Below are positions 24,029 to 33,065 of a DNA stretch of 33,065 nucleotides, in pieces; positions within the stretch are counted from its first letter, which is position 1; each line of letters opens with the position of its first letter. Source of the DNA: Hyphomicrobiales bacterium (GTDB lineage Bacteria; Pseudomonadota; Alphaproteobacteria; Rhizobiales; Xanthobacteraceae); NCBI GenBank assembly GCA_021730985.1, contig JAKFYI010000032.1, positions 1-33,065 on the forward strand. Direction: 5' to 3'. The position numbers and the translations under genes are program-made. Below the pieces are notes generated by a model, which saw only the letters and a list, made by a program, of their open reading frames with translations, was not told the DNA's origin and did no database searches.

Positions 24029-24988
24029 ATGATGCGCAGCTACCTCGATTTCGAAAAGCCGGTTGCCGAGCTTGAGGCCAAGGTCGAAGAACTGCGCGCG
24101 ATGCAGGAATCCGGCACCGCGGTCGCGATCACCGAGGATATCGGCCGCCTCGAAACCAAGGCCTCGGAGGCGCTCAAGGACATCTACGCCACGCTGACCC
24201 CGTGGCAAAAGACCCAGGTCGCGCGCCATCCGCAGCGGCCGCACTGCCTCGACTACATCAACGCGCTGATCACCGACTTCGCGGTGTTCGCCGGCGACCG
24301 CAAGTTCGGCGACGACAATGCCATCGTCGGCGGCTTCGGCCGCTTCCGCGGCGATAGCGTCTGCATCATCGGCCACGAGAAGGGCTCGACCACCGAAAGC
24401 CGCCTCAAGCACAATTTCGGCATGGCGCGGCCGGAGGGCTACCGCAAGGCGGTGCGGCTGATGGAGATGGCCGACCGCTTCGGCATTCCGGTTCTGGCGA
24501 TGGTGGACACCGCCGGCGCGTATCCGGGCATCGACGCCGAGGAGCGCGGCCAAGCCGAAGCGATCGCGCGATCGACCGATGCCTGCCTCAACCTCAGCGT
24601 GCCGAATGTCGCGATGATCCTGGGCGAAGGCGGCTCCGGCGGCGCCATCGCCATCGCCACCGCCAACCGTGTGCTGATGCTGGAGCACGCGATCTACAGC
24701 GTGATCTCGCCGGAGGGCGCGGCCTCGATCCTGTGGCGCGACACCGCCAAGGCGCAGGAGGCCGCCACCAACATGAAGATCACCGCGCAGGACCTCGAAC
24801 GTCTGGGCATCATCGACGCGATCGTCACCGAGCCGCTCGGCGGCGCGCACCGCGATCCCGCGGCCGCCATGGCGTCGGCGGGCGATGCGATCGCCGCGGC
24901 GTTCGCCAGCCTCAAGGGGCTCGACCGCGAGACCGTGCGCCGTCAGCGCCGCGACAAGTTCCTCGCGATCGGACGCGGCCTGCAATAG
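24029..24988 (+). CDS. accA: Acetyl-CoA carboxylase carboxyltransferase subunit alpha
   Basis: The 319-residue subunit transfers the carboxyl group from biotin to acetyl-CoA to form malonyl-CoA, the first committed step of fatty acid synthesis, together with AccD. The N-terminal helical segment (MRSYLDFEKPVAELEAKVEE) is typical, followed by the crotonase-fold domain with AVDTAGAYPG-like residues at about 160, GEGGSGGAIAI near 198 and SPEGAASILW near 230. Two adjacent ATGs at 24029 and 24032 make the start uncertain by one residue. It stands alone, as accA usually does in this group, with the biotin carrier and AccD elsewhere. Confidence 0.97.
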   Translation: MMRSYLDFEKPVAELEAKVEELRAMQESGTAVAITEDIGRLETKASEALKDIYATLTPWQKTQVARHPQRPHCLDYINALITDFAVFAGDRKFGDDNAIVGGFGRFRGDSVCIIGHEKGSTTESRLKHNFGMARPEGYRKAVRLMEMADRFGIPVLAMVDTAGAYPGIDAEERGQAEAIARSTDACLNLSVPNVAMILGEGGSGGAIAIATANRVLMLEHAIYSVISPEGAASILWRDTAKAQEAATNMKITAQDLERLGIIDAIVTEPLGGAHRDPAAAMASAGDAIAAAFASLKGLDRETVRRQRRDKFLAIGRGLQ

Positions 24989-25122
24989 CCTGCCCGTTGC
25001 GCCGGCATGGCAGGCATACCCGCTCCAGTGACTGCCGTGCATTGACGCCAGCGCTTCCGATGCGCTTTGTGCACCGGCGCAGGGACTGCCAAGCAAGAAT
25101 ATAAGACGAGGGGACGCCGCGG

Positions 25123-26106
25123 ATGACAGGGCTTTTTCTACGCCGGCTTGTTCTGGGCTTGGGTGCGCTCACGGCGGTCGCGCTTTGGCCCCAAGAGGCA
25201 ACGGCAGAGGCGCCCTATCCGAACCGCGCGATCCGCATCACCTCGACGCTGGCGGCCGGCTCCACGTCCGACATTTCGATGCGCGTGATCGGCGACCGGC
25301 TCTCCGCACTGCTCAAGGTTCCCGTCATCATCGAAAACCAGCCCGGCACCGGCGGCGTCGCAGCGGCGCGCACCGTGATGACCGCGCAGCCAGACGGCTA
25401 CACGCTTTCGCTCGGCGGCAACAACTGGGCGGTCAGCGTCGGCCTGTTCAAGAACCTGCCGTTCGACCCGCGCAAGGACCTCACGCCGGTGGTGGGGATG
25501 GTGGAGTTCGCCTACCTGTTCGTCACCAACCAGAATTCAAAATTCCAGACGCTGGAGCAGGTGATCGCCGCGGGCCGCGCCAAGCAGCCGCTCACCTTCG
25601 GCACGTCGAACGCCGGTACGACCAATCATCTCGCCGCGCTGCTGTTCAAGTCCGTCACCAATCTCGACATCGTCGTGGTGCCGTACCGCGGCCCCGCCGA
25701 GCTTTCGATCGCGCTGCTGCGCAACGACGTCGATGTGGTGGTCAACGCCTACGGCGGCTTGCGCCAGGGCATCGACCGCAAGGAAATCCGCGCGCTGGCC
25801 ACCACCACGGCGAAGCGCATCCCGCAGCTTCCGGACACGCCGACGGCGCAGGAAGCCGGCGTCGCCGGTTACGAAGTCGCATCGTGGAACGGGCTCTATG
25901 CCCCGATCGGCACGCCGCCCGAGGTACTGGCCGTTCTCAGCAAGGCCGTGACACAGGTGCTGTCGGAAAAGGCGGTCCAGGACCGGCATCAGGAGTTGGG
26001 TTTGGAGCCCACCCCGACGCCTGGCGAGCAACTCTCGGTGCGCATGCGCAACGAAGCCGACCGCTGGAGCAAGGTGATCAACGAGTCGGGCATCGAGAAG
26101 CAGTAG
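25123..26106 (+). CDS. Bug-family solute-binding protein (second copy)
   Basis: The 327-residue periplasmic protein has a signal peptide (about residues 1-29, ending ATAEA) and the Bug signature YPNRAIRITSTLAAGSTSD, here with LAAGSTSD rather than the usual PFPAGG.D. Middle features are VVPYRGPAELSIALLRNDVD and the C-terminal SWNGLYAPIGTPPEVLA. A GAGGGG lies about nine bases before the ATG. It precedes a deacetylase-fold gene by 23 bases and is probably in one operon. As with the other Bug protein, no permease subunits are nearby. It shares the fold but not close identity with the copy at 15801-16766. Confidence 0.9.
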   Translation: MTGLFLRRLVLGLGALTAVALWPQEATAEAPYPNRAIRITSTLAAGSTSDISMRVIGDRLSALLKVPVIIENQPGTGGVAAARTVMTAQPDGYTLSLGGNNWAVSVGLFKNLPFDPRKDLTPVVGMVEFAYLFVTNQNSKFQTLEQVIAAGRAKQPLTFGTSNAGTTNHLAALLFKSVTNLDIVVVPYRGPAELSIALLRNDVDVVVNAYGGLRQGIDRKEIRALATTTAKRIPQLPDTPTAQEAGVAGYEVASWNGLYAPIGTPPEVLAVLSKAVTQVLSEKAVQDRHQELGLEPTPTPGEQLSVRMRNEADRWSKVINESGIEKQ

Positions 26107-26129
26107 GAATCGACTCAGCAGGAAGCGAT

Positions 26130-26978
26130 ATGGCAACGGAATTTCACTGGCCCGAAGGCAAGCGCATCTGCATCTCGGTGAGTGCGATGCTGGAGACCTG
26201 GTCCGAGGGCAAGGCGCCGCCCTACGGCGTGCAGGCGACCTCACCCAAACCCGGCGTCGTCGATCTCGCCGGCATCGCCTGGGGCAGCTACGGCGGGCGG
26301 ATCGGCGTCTATCGCCTGATCAATCTGTTCAACCAGCACAACATCAAGGCGACGTTCGGCGTGAACGGCCGCTGCTGCGAGATATTCCCCGACGCGGTGG
26401 CGCAGATCGTGAAGTCCGGCCACGACGTCGCCGGGCATGCCTACCTGCAGGACCAGCCGATGAACGGCATGACGCCCGAGCAGGAAGAGGCCACGATCGC
26501 GAAATGCCTCGACCTGCTGGAGAAGACAGCGGGCCAGCGGCCGATCGGCTGGATCAGCCCGAGCATGGCATTCTCGCCGCACACGCTCGATCTGCTGGGC
26601 GCCGCCAAACTGAAGTGGCACGGCGACGCCCGCGACTCCGACCTGCCGCGCGTCGTCAGCACCAAGAGCGGCCAGATGGCGCATATTCCGTGGAGCGACT
26701 TCACCGACAACCGCGTGTTGCGATCGAGCTCGATGGACCTCTGGGACGTCTACAAGGAGGCGTTCGACTACCTCTACCTGCGCGAGCCGGGCAGCTACCT
26801 GCCGCTGTCCCTGCACTGCCACAACGGCGGACGCCCGATGATCACGGCGATCTATCACAAGCTGTTCGCCTACTTCGCCCAGTTCCCCGACATCTGGTTC
26901 GCCTCGCACGCCGAGATTTCCGACTGGGTGCTGAAGAACCAGTTGGAGGCCGATCCCAAGCGCCTGCTCAAAGCGTAA
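26130..26978 (+). CDS. Polysaccharide-deacetylase-fold protein, divergent active site
   Basis: The 282-residue protein starts MATEFHWPEGKRICISVSAM at an ATG with AGGAAG a few bases upstream. It has the NodB-like TIM-barrel pattern: a first strand (residues 12-17), FNQHNIKATFGVNGRC near 68-82, GHDVAGHAYLQDQP near 98-110, then SPSMAFSPHTLDLL near 140-155 and a C-terminal SLHCHNGGRP. The first metal-binding motif lacks the usual Asp pair (ISVSAMLETW), and the HxxxH motif keeps only H103. That pattern is nearer to PuuE-like allantoinases, described as cofactor-independent, than to chitin deacetylases. The gene directly follows the Bug gene, so the two may handle one imported compound. No reaction is assigned. 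Confidence 0.78.
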   Translation: MATEFHWPEGKRICISVSAMLETWSEGKAPPYGVQATSPKPGVVDLAGIAWGSYGGRIGVYRLINLFNQHNIKATFGVNGRCCEIFPDAVAQIVKSGHDVAGHAYLQDQPMNGMTPEQEEATIAKCLDLLEKTAGQRPIGWISPSMAFSPHTLDLLGAAKLKWHGDARDSDLPRVVSTKSGQMAHIPWSDFTDNRVLRSSSMDLWDVYKEAFDYLYLREPGSYLPLSLHCHNGGRPMITAIYHKLFAYFAQFPDIWFASHAEISDWVLKNQLEADPKRLLKA

Positions 26979-26992
26979 GCAGGGGCTGGCAT

Positions 26993-27010
26993 GGCCGGGG
27001 TTCCCCGGGC
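26993..27010 (+). terminator. GC-rich hairpin after the deacetylase gene
   Basis: CCGGGG (26995-27000) and CCCCGG (27003-27008) form a tight hairpin inside a degenerate GGCCGGG-type sequence, 17 bases after the stop. A T-run is absent, so it is only a possible stop for transcription. Confidence 0.3.
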
Positions 27011-27216
27011 CGGGCGGCCAGGGCAGGATTCGCGCCCAATTGACGCGCAGAGCGAAGCATTCCGGGGAAAAACGGGCTCAAAGCAGCGAATTCGCCAGCA
27101 ATATCCTGGTGCTTAGCCACAATTTTACCGTTCGTTCACATTACTTGTGCTCAATCGAAAAACGCCTGTGGGCCTTGGTTCTTGCGGACTTGGTGCCTTG
27201 GGGTTATCGATTTTCG

Positions 27217-28833
27217 ATGGACGCTTGGGGAATGCCGGCGTCACCGGCCAACGGTTGGGGAGTGTCGCGTTTGAGACGGAGCCCGCTCGTTCGAACGCTC
27301 TTGGCGTCGGCCGCGCTCGTCGCCGCGATTTCGCTTGCCGGCTGCAACACCGACGGCACGCTGCCGATGAGCGGCAAGGCCCTGGCCCCGCTCTCGACGC
27401 GGATGGTCTCCGACATCGAATCCAAAAACATGGACAAGGAATCGGCGATCCTTGTCCGCGTCTTCAAGCAGGAATCCGAGCTCGAAATCTGGAAGCAGGA
27501 CCGCACCGGCCGTTTCGCGCTGCTGAAGACCTATCCGATCTGCCGCTGGTCTGGTGAGCTCGGTCCGAAGATCAAGGAAGGCGATCGTCAGGCGCCGGAG
27601 GGATTCTACACCATCACCCCCGGCCAGATGAATCCGAACTCGCAGTTCTATCTGTCGTTCGATCTTGGCTATCCGAACGCGTTTGACCGCGCCCACGGTC
27701 GCACCGGCGCGCACCTGATGGTGCACGGCGATTGCTCGTCGCGCGGCTGCTATTCGATGACCGACGAGCAGATCACTGAGATCTACGCGCTCGGCCGCGA
27801 GGCCTTCTTCGGCGGCCAGCGCGCGTTCCAGGTGCAGGCCTATCCGTTCCGCATGACGCCGGAAAATCTGGCGAAGCACCGCAACAGTCCGCACATGGCG
27901 TTCTGGAAGATGCTCAAGCGCGGCAACGACCATTTCGAGACCACCCGGCTCGAGCCGAAGGTGAACGTCTGCGAAAAGCGCTACGTGTTCGACGCCGAGA
28001 ATCCGAACGATCCGACGCGGCCGCTGTCGTTCAACGCCGCCGGCAAGTGCCCGGCCTATTCGGTGGCGGAGGAAGTGGTCGCCGCCGTTCAGGAAAAGCA
28101 GCGCGGCGACGAGATCAGGGCCGCGCAACTGGCCAGCCGCGGCATCGCGGCGGCGCCGGTGCGCACCAACGCCGACGGCGGAATGCATCCGGTGTTCGTG
28201 GCCGCGGTGAAGCGCAACGAAGTCGGCGTCGCGCCGACGTCATATTCGACCGCCTCGCTGCCCGGCACCATCCCGGCCACGGTGCGGCCGCCGCGCATCC
28301 CCGAGCTCTCCGACTCCCCGCTGGTGACCGGCCAGCCGATCACGCCCGCCGCCGGCGGTTCGCATACCGTCGACGGCGCACCGATGCGGGCCGCGACGGC
28401 GTCCGCCGAGCCGGTGCGCGTCGCCTCTGCCGAACCTGCGGCTCCTGCAGCGGCCACGTCGTCCAGCTCAGCCGGCGGCTTCTTCAGCAACATGTTCTCC
28501 GGCTCCGGCAAGAAGAGCGACGATGGCATGGTGGATCGCGCCGCGAAGCTCATCGGTCTGAAGTCCGACGATGCCAAGGCCGCTCCGGCGGCGAAGCCGA
28601 AGGCCGAGCCCAAGGTCGCGGTTGCGCGGCCCGCCGCTCCGAAGCCCGCCCCGGCCGCATCGAATGGCACAACCTCATCGAACGGCGCGATCCGGCCGAA
28701 GCCCGCCGACGCCGAACCCGCCCGCACCACCGCGGCGCCGCAGCCCGCTCCGTCCGGCAGCGGCGCGATTGCCGGCGCAGCGCCCGTCGTGCCCACCGGC
28801 ACGTTCGACACCCGCTGGTCGGCGTTCCGCTAA
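27217..28833 (+). CDS. L,D-transpeptidase family lipoprotein (YafK-like)
   Basis: The 538-residue product carries a lipoprotein signal: LVRTLLASAALVAAISLAGC, with the lipid cysteine at residue 43, so it should be membrane-anchored in the periplasm. An L,D-transpeptidase (YkuD-type) domain runs from about residue 75 to 230, with the active site HGDCSSRGCYSM (H170, catalytic C178). Such enzymes make 3-3 crosslinks in peptidoglycan or attach lipoproteins to it; the YafK-like group also cleaves such links. After about residue 330 the chain is a long Ala/Pro/Ser-rich tail with a GGFFSNMFSGSGKK patch. Start choice is uncertain: ATG 27217 or GTG 27262 (which would give a tidier signal peptide), while 27040 is too early. 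No close partners. Confidence 0.85.
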   Translation: MDAWGMPASPANGWGVSRLRRSPLVRTLLASAALVAAISLAGCNTDGTLPMSGKALAPLSTRMVSDIESKNMDKESAILVRVFKQESELEIWKQDRTGRFALLKTYPICRWSGELGPKIKEGDRQAPEGFYTITPGQMNPNSQFYLSFDLGYPNAFDRAHGRTGAHLMVHGDCSSRGCYSMTDEQITEIYALGREAFFGGQRAFQVQAYPFRMTPENLAKHRNSPHMAFWKMLKRGNDHFETTRLEPKVNVCEKRYVFDAENPNDPTRPLSFNAAGKCPAYSVAEEVVAAVQEKQRGDEIRAAQLASRGIAAAPVRTNADGGMHPVFVAAVKRNEVGVAPTSYSTASLPGTIPATVRPPRIPELSDSPLVTGQPITPAAGGSHTVDGAPMRAATASAEPVRVASAEPAAPAAATSSSSAGGFFSNMFSGSGKKSDDGMVDRAAKLIGLKSDDAKAAPAAKPKAEPKVAVARPAAPKPAPAASNGTTSSNGAIRPKPADAEPARTTAAPQPAPSGSGAIAGAAPVVPTGTFDTRWSAFR

Positions 28834-28856
28834 GCGACAACCGACCCATTCAAAGA

Positions 28857-28886
28857 AAAATGGCCGGGCAAAAGCCCGGCCATTTT
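28857..28886. terminator. Bidirectional terminator between L,D-transpeptidase and secA
   Basis: A perfect 13-bp stem (28857-28869 with 28874-28886) and a 4-base AAAA loop carry A-runs on one side and T-runs on the other, so it can stop transcription from both convergent genes. The stem core ATGGCCGGGC resembles the dispersed GGCCGGG palindromes in this window. Confidence 0.85.
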
Positions 28887-28914
28887 CGTTTGCGATGACG
28901 GTTCGGCGGACGCG

Positions 28915-31710
28915 CTAGCCGTACCGGCCGTGGCAGTGCTTGTACTTCTTGCCTGAGCCGCAGGGGCAGACCTCGTTGCGGCCGACCTTGCCCCAGGTTG
29001 TTTGATCGTTCGGATTGCGATCGACCGCCGGACGCGGCGTGATGCCGGCGCGCTCCAGGGTCTGCGCGCCGGCGGCGGCGAGCGCCATCTCGTCCTCGCC
29101 GGTCATCGGGTTGATGTGATGCGCCTGCATCGGCGGCAGGCTCGCCCCGTCTTCCTGTGGCTGCTGCACGACCTCGACGCGCATGAGCTGAGACGTCACC
29201 GCCTCGCGCAGGCTCGTCGTCATCGCCTCGAACAGGTTGAACGCCTCGGCCTTGTACTCGTTGAGCGGATCGCGCTGACCGTAGCCGCGCAGGCCGATCA
29301 CCTGGCGCAGGTGCTCCAGCATGAGCAGATGCTCGCGCCACAGGTGGTCGAGCGTCTGCAGCAGCACCGATTTCTCGACGTAGCGCATCACCTCGGGGCC
29401 CCACTGCGCGACCTTGGCCGCCATGTGCTCGTCGGCGCGGCGCATGATGCGGGACAGCAGTTCCTCGTCGGCGATGCCCTCTTCCTTCGCCCATTGCTCG
29501 ACCGGCAGGTCGAACCCGAGCAGCTTGGTCATTTCTTCCTTGAGGCCGGCCACATCCCACTGCTCGGGATAAGCATCCTCGGGAACGTGCTTGGCGACGG
29601 CGTCCTCGATCACCGCGTGGCGCATGTCGGCGACGGTCTCGGCCACCGTCTCGTCGCTCATCAACTCGACGCGCTGGTCGAAGATGACCTTGCGCTGGTC
29701 GTTCATGACGTCGTCGAACTTCAGGATGTTCTTGCGGATGTCGAAGTTGCGCGCCTCGACCTTCTGCTGCGCCTTCTCCAGCGCCTTGTTGATCCACGGA
29801 TGAACGATCGCCTCGTTCTCCTTCAGACCGAGTTTGGTGAGCATGCCGTCGAGCTTGTCGGAGCCGAAGATGCGCATCAGGTCGTCTTCGAGCGACAGGA
29901 AAAATTTGGAGCGGCCCGGATCGCCCTGGCGGCCGGAACGGCCGCGTAGCTGGTTGTCGATGCGGCGGCTCTCATGGCGCTCGGTGCCGAGCACGAACAG
30001 TCCGCCGGCCTTGAGCGCCAGTTCCTTGAGCCGTGACACCTGCGAGCGGATATCGTCCGCCGCGCGGTCGCGCTCGGCGCCTTCCTTGTCCTTGAGCTCC
30101 TGTCGGATGCGCATGTCGGCGTTGCCGCCAAGCTGAATGTCGGTGCCGCGGCCCGCCATGTTGGTCGCGATCGTGATCGCGCCCGGCACGCCGGCCTGCG
30201 AGACGATGTAGGCCTCCTGCTCGTGGTAGCGCGCGTTCAGGATGGCGAACACCTTGGTCTTCTTGGCGCCCTCGTCGCCGCTGTAAAGCGCCGCGAACGC
30301 GTTCGGGTCGGTGAAATCGTGCTGCTCCCAGCCCTCCTTGCGAAGCAGTTCCGCAAGGCTCTCGGACTTCTCGATCGAGGTGGTGCCGACCAGCACCGGC
30401 TGGCCGCGGACCTTGCAGTCCTCGAGCAGCGTGATGATGGCGCGGTATTTCTCGACGTTGGTGCGATAGACCTCGTCGTCCTGGTCGTCGCGGATCATCG
30501 GCAGGTTGGTCGGAACCTCGATGACCTCGAGGTTGTAGATGTCCATGAACTCGTCGGCTTCGGTCAGCGCCGTGCCGGTCATGCCGGCGAGCTTCTCGTA
30601 CATCCGAAAATAATTCTGGAAGGTGATCGAAGCGAGCGTCTGGTTCTCCGGCTGGATCGGCTGGTGCTCCTTCGCCTCCAGCGCCTGGTGCAGGCCTTCC
30701 GAATAGCGGCGGCCCGGCATCATGCGGCCGGTGAACTCGTCGATGATGACGACCTCGTCGTTGCGGACGATGTAGTCCTTGTCGCGCTGGAACAGCTTGT
30801 GCGCGCGCAGCGCCTGATTGATGTGATGCACGACGGACACGTTCTCGACGTCGTACAGCGAGTCGGTCTTGAGCTGGCCCGCATCGCGCAGGCGCTGCTC
30901 CATCTTCTCCATGCCGGCTTCGGTCAGCGACACGGCGCGCTGCTTCTCATCGACCTCGTAATCGGTCTTCTCCAGGTCGGGGAGGTACTTGTCGATGGTG
31001 TTGTAGAATTCGGAGCGATCCTCGAGCGGGCCGGAGATGATCAGCGGCGTGCGCGCCTCGTCGATCAGGATCGAGTCCACCTCGTCCACGATCGCGTAGG
31101 TGTGGCCGCGCTGGACCATGTCTTCCAGACGGTACTTCATGTTGTCGCGCAGATAGTCGAAGCCGAGCTCGTTGTTGGTGCCGTAGGTGACGTCGCAGTC
31201 GTAGGCCTTCTTGCGCTGCTCGTCGTCCATGCCGTGGACGATGTTGCCGACGGTCAAGCCCAGGAACCCGTAGATCTGCCCCATCCACTCGCTGTCGCGG
31301 CTGGCGAGATAGTCGTTGACGGTGACGACGTGCACGCCGCGGCCGGCGAGCGCGTTGAGGTAGACCGGCAGCGTGGCGACCAGCGTCTTGCCTTCGCCGG
31401 TCTTCATCTCGGAGATATGGCCTTCGTGCAGGATCATGCCGCCGATCATCTGCATGTCGAAGTGGCGCTGGCCGATGGCGCGCTTGGCCGCCTCGCGCAC
31501 GGTCGCAAACGCCGGAACCAGAAGGTCGTCGAGCGAGGTGCCGTCGGCGACCTGCTTCTTGAATTCCTCGGTGCGCGCGCGGAGCTGATCGTCGGTGAGC
31601 GTCACGAGCTCGGGCTCCAGAGCGCCGATCTCCTGAACCCGCGGCTGGTATTTGCGGACGCGCCGGTCGTTGGAGGAGCCGAACAGCTTGCGGGCAACGG
31701 CGGTCAGCAT
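28915..31710 (-). CDS. secA: Preprotein translocase ATPase SecA
   Basis: The 931-residue motor drives unfolded proteins through SecYEG with ATP. The first nucleotide-binding fold carries GEGKT at 105-109 and the [19 protein letters not shown]-type motif near 206-220. The preprotein-crosslinking domain follows, then the second fold with [23 protein letters not shown] near 575-597, and helical scaffold and wing domains. The C-terminal zinc-binding tail has C915, C917, C926 and H927. Length is typical for alphaproteobacterial SecA. AAGGA lies about seven bases before the ATG. It is divergent from the PpiC isomerase gene with a 285-base gap, an arrangement known in many alphaproteobacteria. Confidence 0.98.
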   Translation of the reverse strand: MLTAVARKLFGSSNDRRVRKYQPRVQEIGALEPELVTLTDDQLRARTEEFKKQVADGTSLDDLLVPAFATVREAAKRAIGQRHFDMQMIGGMILHEGHISEMKTGEGKTLVATLPVYLNALAGRGVHVVTVNDYLASRDSEWMGQIYGFLGLTVGNIVHGMDDEQRKKAYDCDVTYGTNNELGFDYLRDNMKYRLEDMVQRGHTYAIVDEVDSILIDEARTPLIISGPLEDRSEFYNTIDKYLPDLEKTDYEVDEKQRAVSLTEAGMEKMEQRLRDAGQLKTDSLYDVENVSVVHHINQALRAHKLFQRDKDYIVRNDEVVIIDEFTGRMMPGRRYSEGLHQALEAKEHQPIQPENQTLASITFQNYFRMYEKLAGMTGTALTEADEFMDIYNLEVIEVPTNLPMIRDDQDDEVYRTNVEKYRAIITLLEDCKVRGQPVLVGTTSIEKSESLAELLRKEGWEQHDFTDPNAFAALYSGDEGAKKTKVFAILNARYHEQEAYIVSQAGVPGAITIATNMAGRGTDIQLGGNADMRIRQELKDKEGAERDRAADDIRSQVSRLKELALKAGGLFVLGTERHESRRIDNQLRGRSGRQGDPGRSKFFLSLEDDLMRIFGSDKLDGMLTKLGLKENEAIVHPWINKALEKAQQKVEARNFDIRKNILKFDDVMNDQRKVIFDQRVELMSDETVAETVADMRHAVIEDAVAKHVPEDAYPEQWDVAGLKEEMTKLLGFDLPVEQWAKEEGIADEELLSRIMRRADEHMAAKVAQWGPEVMRYVEKSVLLQTLDHLWREHLLMLEHLRQVIGLRGYGQRDPLNEYKAEAFNLFEAMTTSLREAVTSQLMRVEVVQQPQEDGASLPPMQAHHINPMTGEDEMALAAAGAQTLERAGITPRPAVDRNPNDQTTWGKVGRNEVCPCGSGKKYKHCHGRYG

Positions 31711-31995
31711 CGTGCGGTCCTTATCTCGTCATCCAAGCGGCCAAACCGGCGCGGGACGGGTCGGCGGCAAGCATGCGAAATGCGGTATTTTTCAAGCAAT
31801 TGCAACGGAATGTGGGCGTCGGGCGACCGCGGCTTCGTCGAGACATAGGAGGGGGTCCAAGCCTTGTCAATTGCCGGCATCCGCTCACGCGGACGTTAGA
31901 ATCCCGCGCCATTCGGGCATTGCCAATACCCCCTGGATGGGCGACAAGCCCGCCATTCGGACCCGCCGAATGCACCCAAGCCCAAGGATCGCAAC
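31711..31995. other. Divergent secA / PpiC promoter region
   Basis: The 285-base gap has no gene that I can support. It begins GC-rich next to secA, becomes AT-rich around 31781-31810 (TATTTTTCAAGCAATTGCAA), and ends GC-rich next to the PpiC gene. The AT-rich patch is the likely secA promoter zone, but I could not fix a clear -35/-10 pair. Confidence 0.4.
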
Positions 31996-32886
31996 ATGCA
32001 CCGCGCCGCGTTTCGCGCCTGGACCCACCCCCTTTCCATGGACCTCGCAGCCGCGATTCGCTTGAGCTTCGCCGTGGCGCTTGTGGCCGTGTTGCTGTCG
32101 CCGGCGCCGGCCTCAGCCCAGACGGTCGATCCGGTGGTGGCCAAGGTCGATGGCGTTGAGGTTCGCGAGAGCGAAGTGGCGCTCGCCGAGGAGGATTTGG
32201 GCTCCAACATCCCGCCGCAGGTCAGGGGCGACGCCCGGCGCGATTTCATCGTCTCCTATCTCACCGACATCATGCTGGTGGCGAAGGCCGCGGAAGCCGC
32301 CAAGGCCGCCGAGGGCAAGGACTTCCAGACCCGCCTCAAGTTCATCCGCAACAAGCTGCTGATGGAGCAGATCCTTCAGGTCGAGGGCAAAAAGGCCGTG
32401 ACCGAGCAGGCGATGCGCGAGGTGTACGACAGCGCCCTCAAGCAGATGAGCGGCGAGGAAGAGGTGCGCGCACGCCACATCCTGGTGGCCACCGAGGACG
32501 AGGCCAAGAAAATCCTCGCCGACCTCAAGAAGGGCGGCGACTTCGAAGCCATTGCCAAGGAGAAGTCCAACGACCCCGGCGCCGCGGCGCAGGGCGGCGA
32601 CCTCGGCTACTTCAGCAAGGACCAGATGGTTCCGGAATTCGCCGAGATGGCATTCAAGCTGAACAAGGGCCAGCTCTCCGATCCGGTGAAGACCCAGTTC
32701 GGGTGGCACATCATCCGCGTCGAGGACAAGCGCTCCAAGTCGCCGCCGCCGTTCGACCAGGTCAAGGACCAGATCGAGACCTTCGTGCAGCGCAAGTCGC
32801 AGGCCGAGTACGTCACCAAGCTGCGCGAAGCCGCCAAGATCGAGCGGCTGGATAAGCCGGCGGACGCGCCCGCGGATAAGAAGTAA
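31996..32886 (+). CDS. Periplasmic PpiC-type peptidyl-prolyl isomerase
   Basis: The 296-residue foldase has a signal peptide (about residues 1-41, ending PASAQ) and a parvulin domain (about residues 150-252) with VRARHILVATEDEAKKIL, GGDLGYFSKDQMVPEFAEMAF and a FGWHIIRVED end. A SurA-N-like helical segment lies between. It should speed proline isomerisation of exported proteins; the basic lysine-rich tail is typical. A second ATG at 32038 is possible, but AAGGA eight bases before the first ATG favours 31996. The order secA, then PpiC, then argJ is a known alphaproteobacterial layout. The next gene starts after a gap that contains a palindromic repeat. Confidence 0.93.
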   Translation: MHRAAFRAWTHPLSMDLAAAIRLSFAVALVAVLLSPAPASAQTVDPVVAKVDGVEVRESEVALAEEDLGSNIPPQVRGDARRDFIVSYLTDIMLVAKAAEAAKAAEGKDFQTRLKFIRNKLLMEQILQVEGKKAVTEQAMREVYDSALKQMSGEEEVRARHILVATEDEAKKILADLKKGGDFEAIAKEKSNDPGAAAQGGDLGYFSKDQMVPEFAEMAFKLNKGQLSDPVKTQFGWHIIRVEDKRSKSPPPFDQVKDQIETFVQRKSQAEYVTKLREAAKIERLDKPADAPADKK

Positions 32887-32922
32887 TCAGCAGCGCTGAT
32901 CCATACCATTCACTGAATGACA

Positions 32923-32947
32923 CATGGCCGGGCTTGTCCCGGCCATG
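32923..32947. repeat. GGCCGGG palindromic element between PpiC gene and argJ
   Basis: CATGGCCGGG (32923-32932) and CCCGGCCATG (32938-32947) are perfect 10-bp arms with a CTTGT loop. The same core and loop occur at 2959-2980. It lies in the PpiC-to-argJ gap of about 112 bases, where it may be a terminator or attenuator. No T-run follows. Confidence 0.65.
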
Positions 32948-32998
32948 ATGCTTATGGGATGACGGTGGCTCGCAATCGAGTTCATCAGGTCGATCGTC

Positions 32999-33065
32999 AT
33001 GGCCGCTCCCTCCCCCGTTTCCCCCCTCGCCCCGACCTCCGTGCCGGACATGCCGGCGATACCGG
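32999..33065 (+). CDS. argJ: ArgJ (glutamate N-acetyltransferase), 5' end only
   Basis: The ATG at 32999 opens a frame that runs off the window after 22 codons (MAAPSPVSPLAPTSVPDMP and on). The SPLAPxxVPDMPAI sequence is the N-terminal signature that I recall for alphaproteobacterial ArgJ, a bifunctional ornithine acetyltransferase / N-acetylglutamate synthase of arginine synthesis. The position after a secA-divergent PpiC gene fits known gene order. With only 22 residues, the call rests on that motif and context. Confidence 0.7.
   Translation, partial: MAAPSPVSPLAPTSVPDMPAIP

Noticed and set aside
25185..26129. Long frame extending the deacetylase gene upstream
   Set aside because: The 315 extra codons run over the Bug gene in another frame and are Arg/Ala-rich shadow sequence.
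30223..31848. 541-codon open frame opposite secA
   Set aside because: It is antisense to a full, well-conserved secA and has the V/L/D-rich pattern of a shadow frame.
1..33065. CRISPR arrays, transposases, tRNA or rRNA genes
   Set aside because: No regularly spaced direct repeats, no transposase or integrase other than XerD, and no cloverleaf or rRNA signature were noticed.

Overview
The window looks like chromosome from a GC-rich alphaproteobacterium of the order Hyphomicrobiales, close to the Bradyrhizobiaceae or Pseudolabrys-like Xanthobacteraceae. The clues are the separate cobS-cobT cobaltochelatase pair, two periplasmic Bug-type binding proteins, the aroK-aroB-CNNM and xerD arrangement, secA divergent from a PpiC isomerase followed by argJ, and a 50-bp palindrome that I recall as common in Bradyrhizobium-like genomes. 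This placement is inference from gene content; no search was run.

Layout. 1-339 has no secure gene. 340-3045 holds a DUF3108 exported protein, rpmB (ribosomal L28) with a clear sigma70-type promoter, and an exported protein of the esterase-like phytase family. 3069-6400 holds cobT and cobS and a small membrane protein, all on the minus strand. 6625-9219 holds an ABC-F ATPase and a lytic transglycosylase. 9227-11244 is a divergent ArsR-type regulator and MFS transporter pair. 11231-12240 is a divergent J-domain protein and BolA pair. 12270-14380 is a stand-alone tadE-tadG pair. 14598-16766 holds a LysR regulator, an AT-rich leader with four inverted repeats, and a Bug protein. 16881-19947 is a compact aroK-aroB-CNNM operon. 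20023-21517 is a 49-residue membrane peptide, xerD and a small membrane protein. 21580-23786 is an overlapping GNAT / cupin-like pair. 24029-26978 holds accA, a second Bug protein and a deacetylase-fold enzyme. 27217-28833 is an L,D-transpeptidase lipoprotein facing secA (28915-31710) across a strong bidirectional terminator. 31996 to the end holds a PpiC isomerase and the first codons of argJ.

Most genes are housekeeping: translation, the shikimate pathway, fatty-acid synthesis, Sec export, chromosome dimer resolution, cobalamin synthesis and wall remodelling. Accessory-looking material is concentrated in the ArsR/MFS, Tad/LysR/Bug and Bug/deacetylase segments. The window contains no CRISPR array, no transposase, no tRNA or rRNA, and no recognisable phage or defence system.

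The less explained items are the translationally coupled GNAT / cupin-like pair, the four-dyad leader upstream of the LysR gene, the solitary tadE-tadG pair, the small membrane peptides, and a family of GGCCGGG-type palindromes that recurs in intergenic gaps, twice in a terminator-like form.
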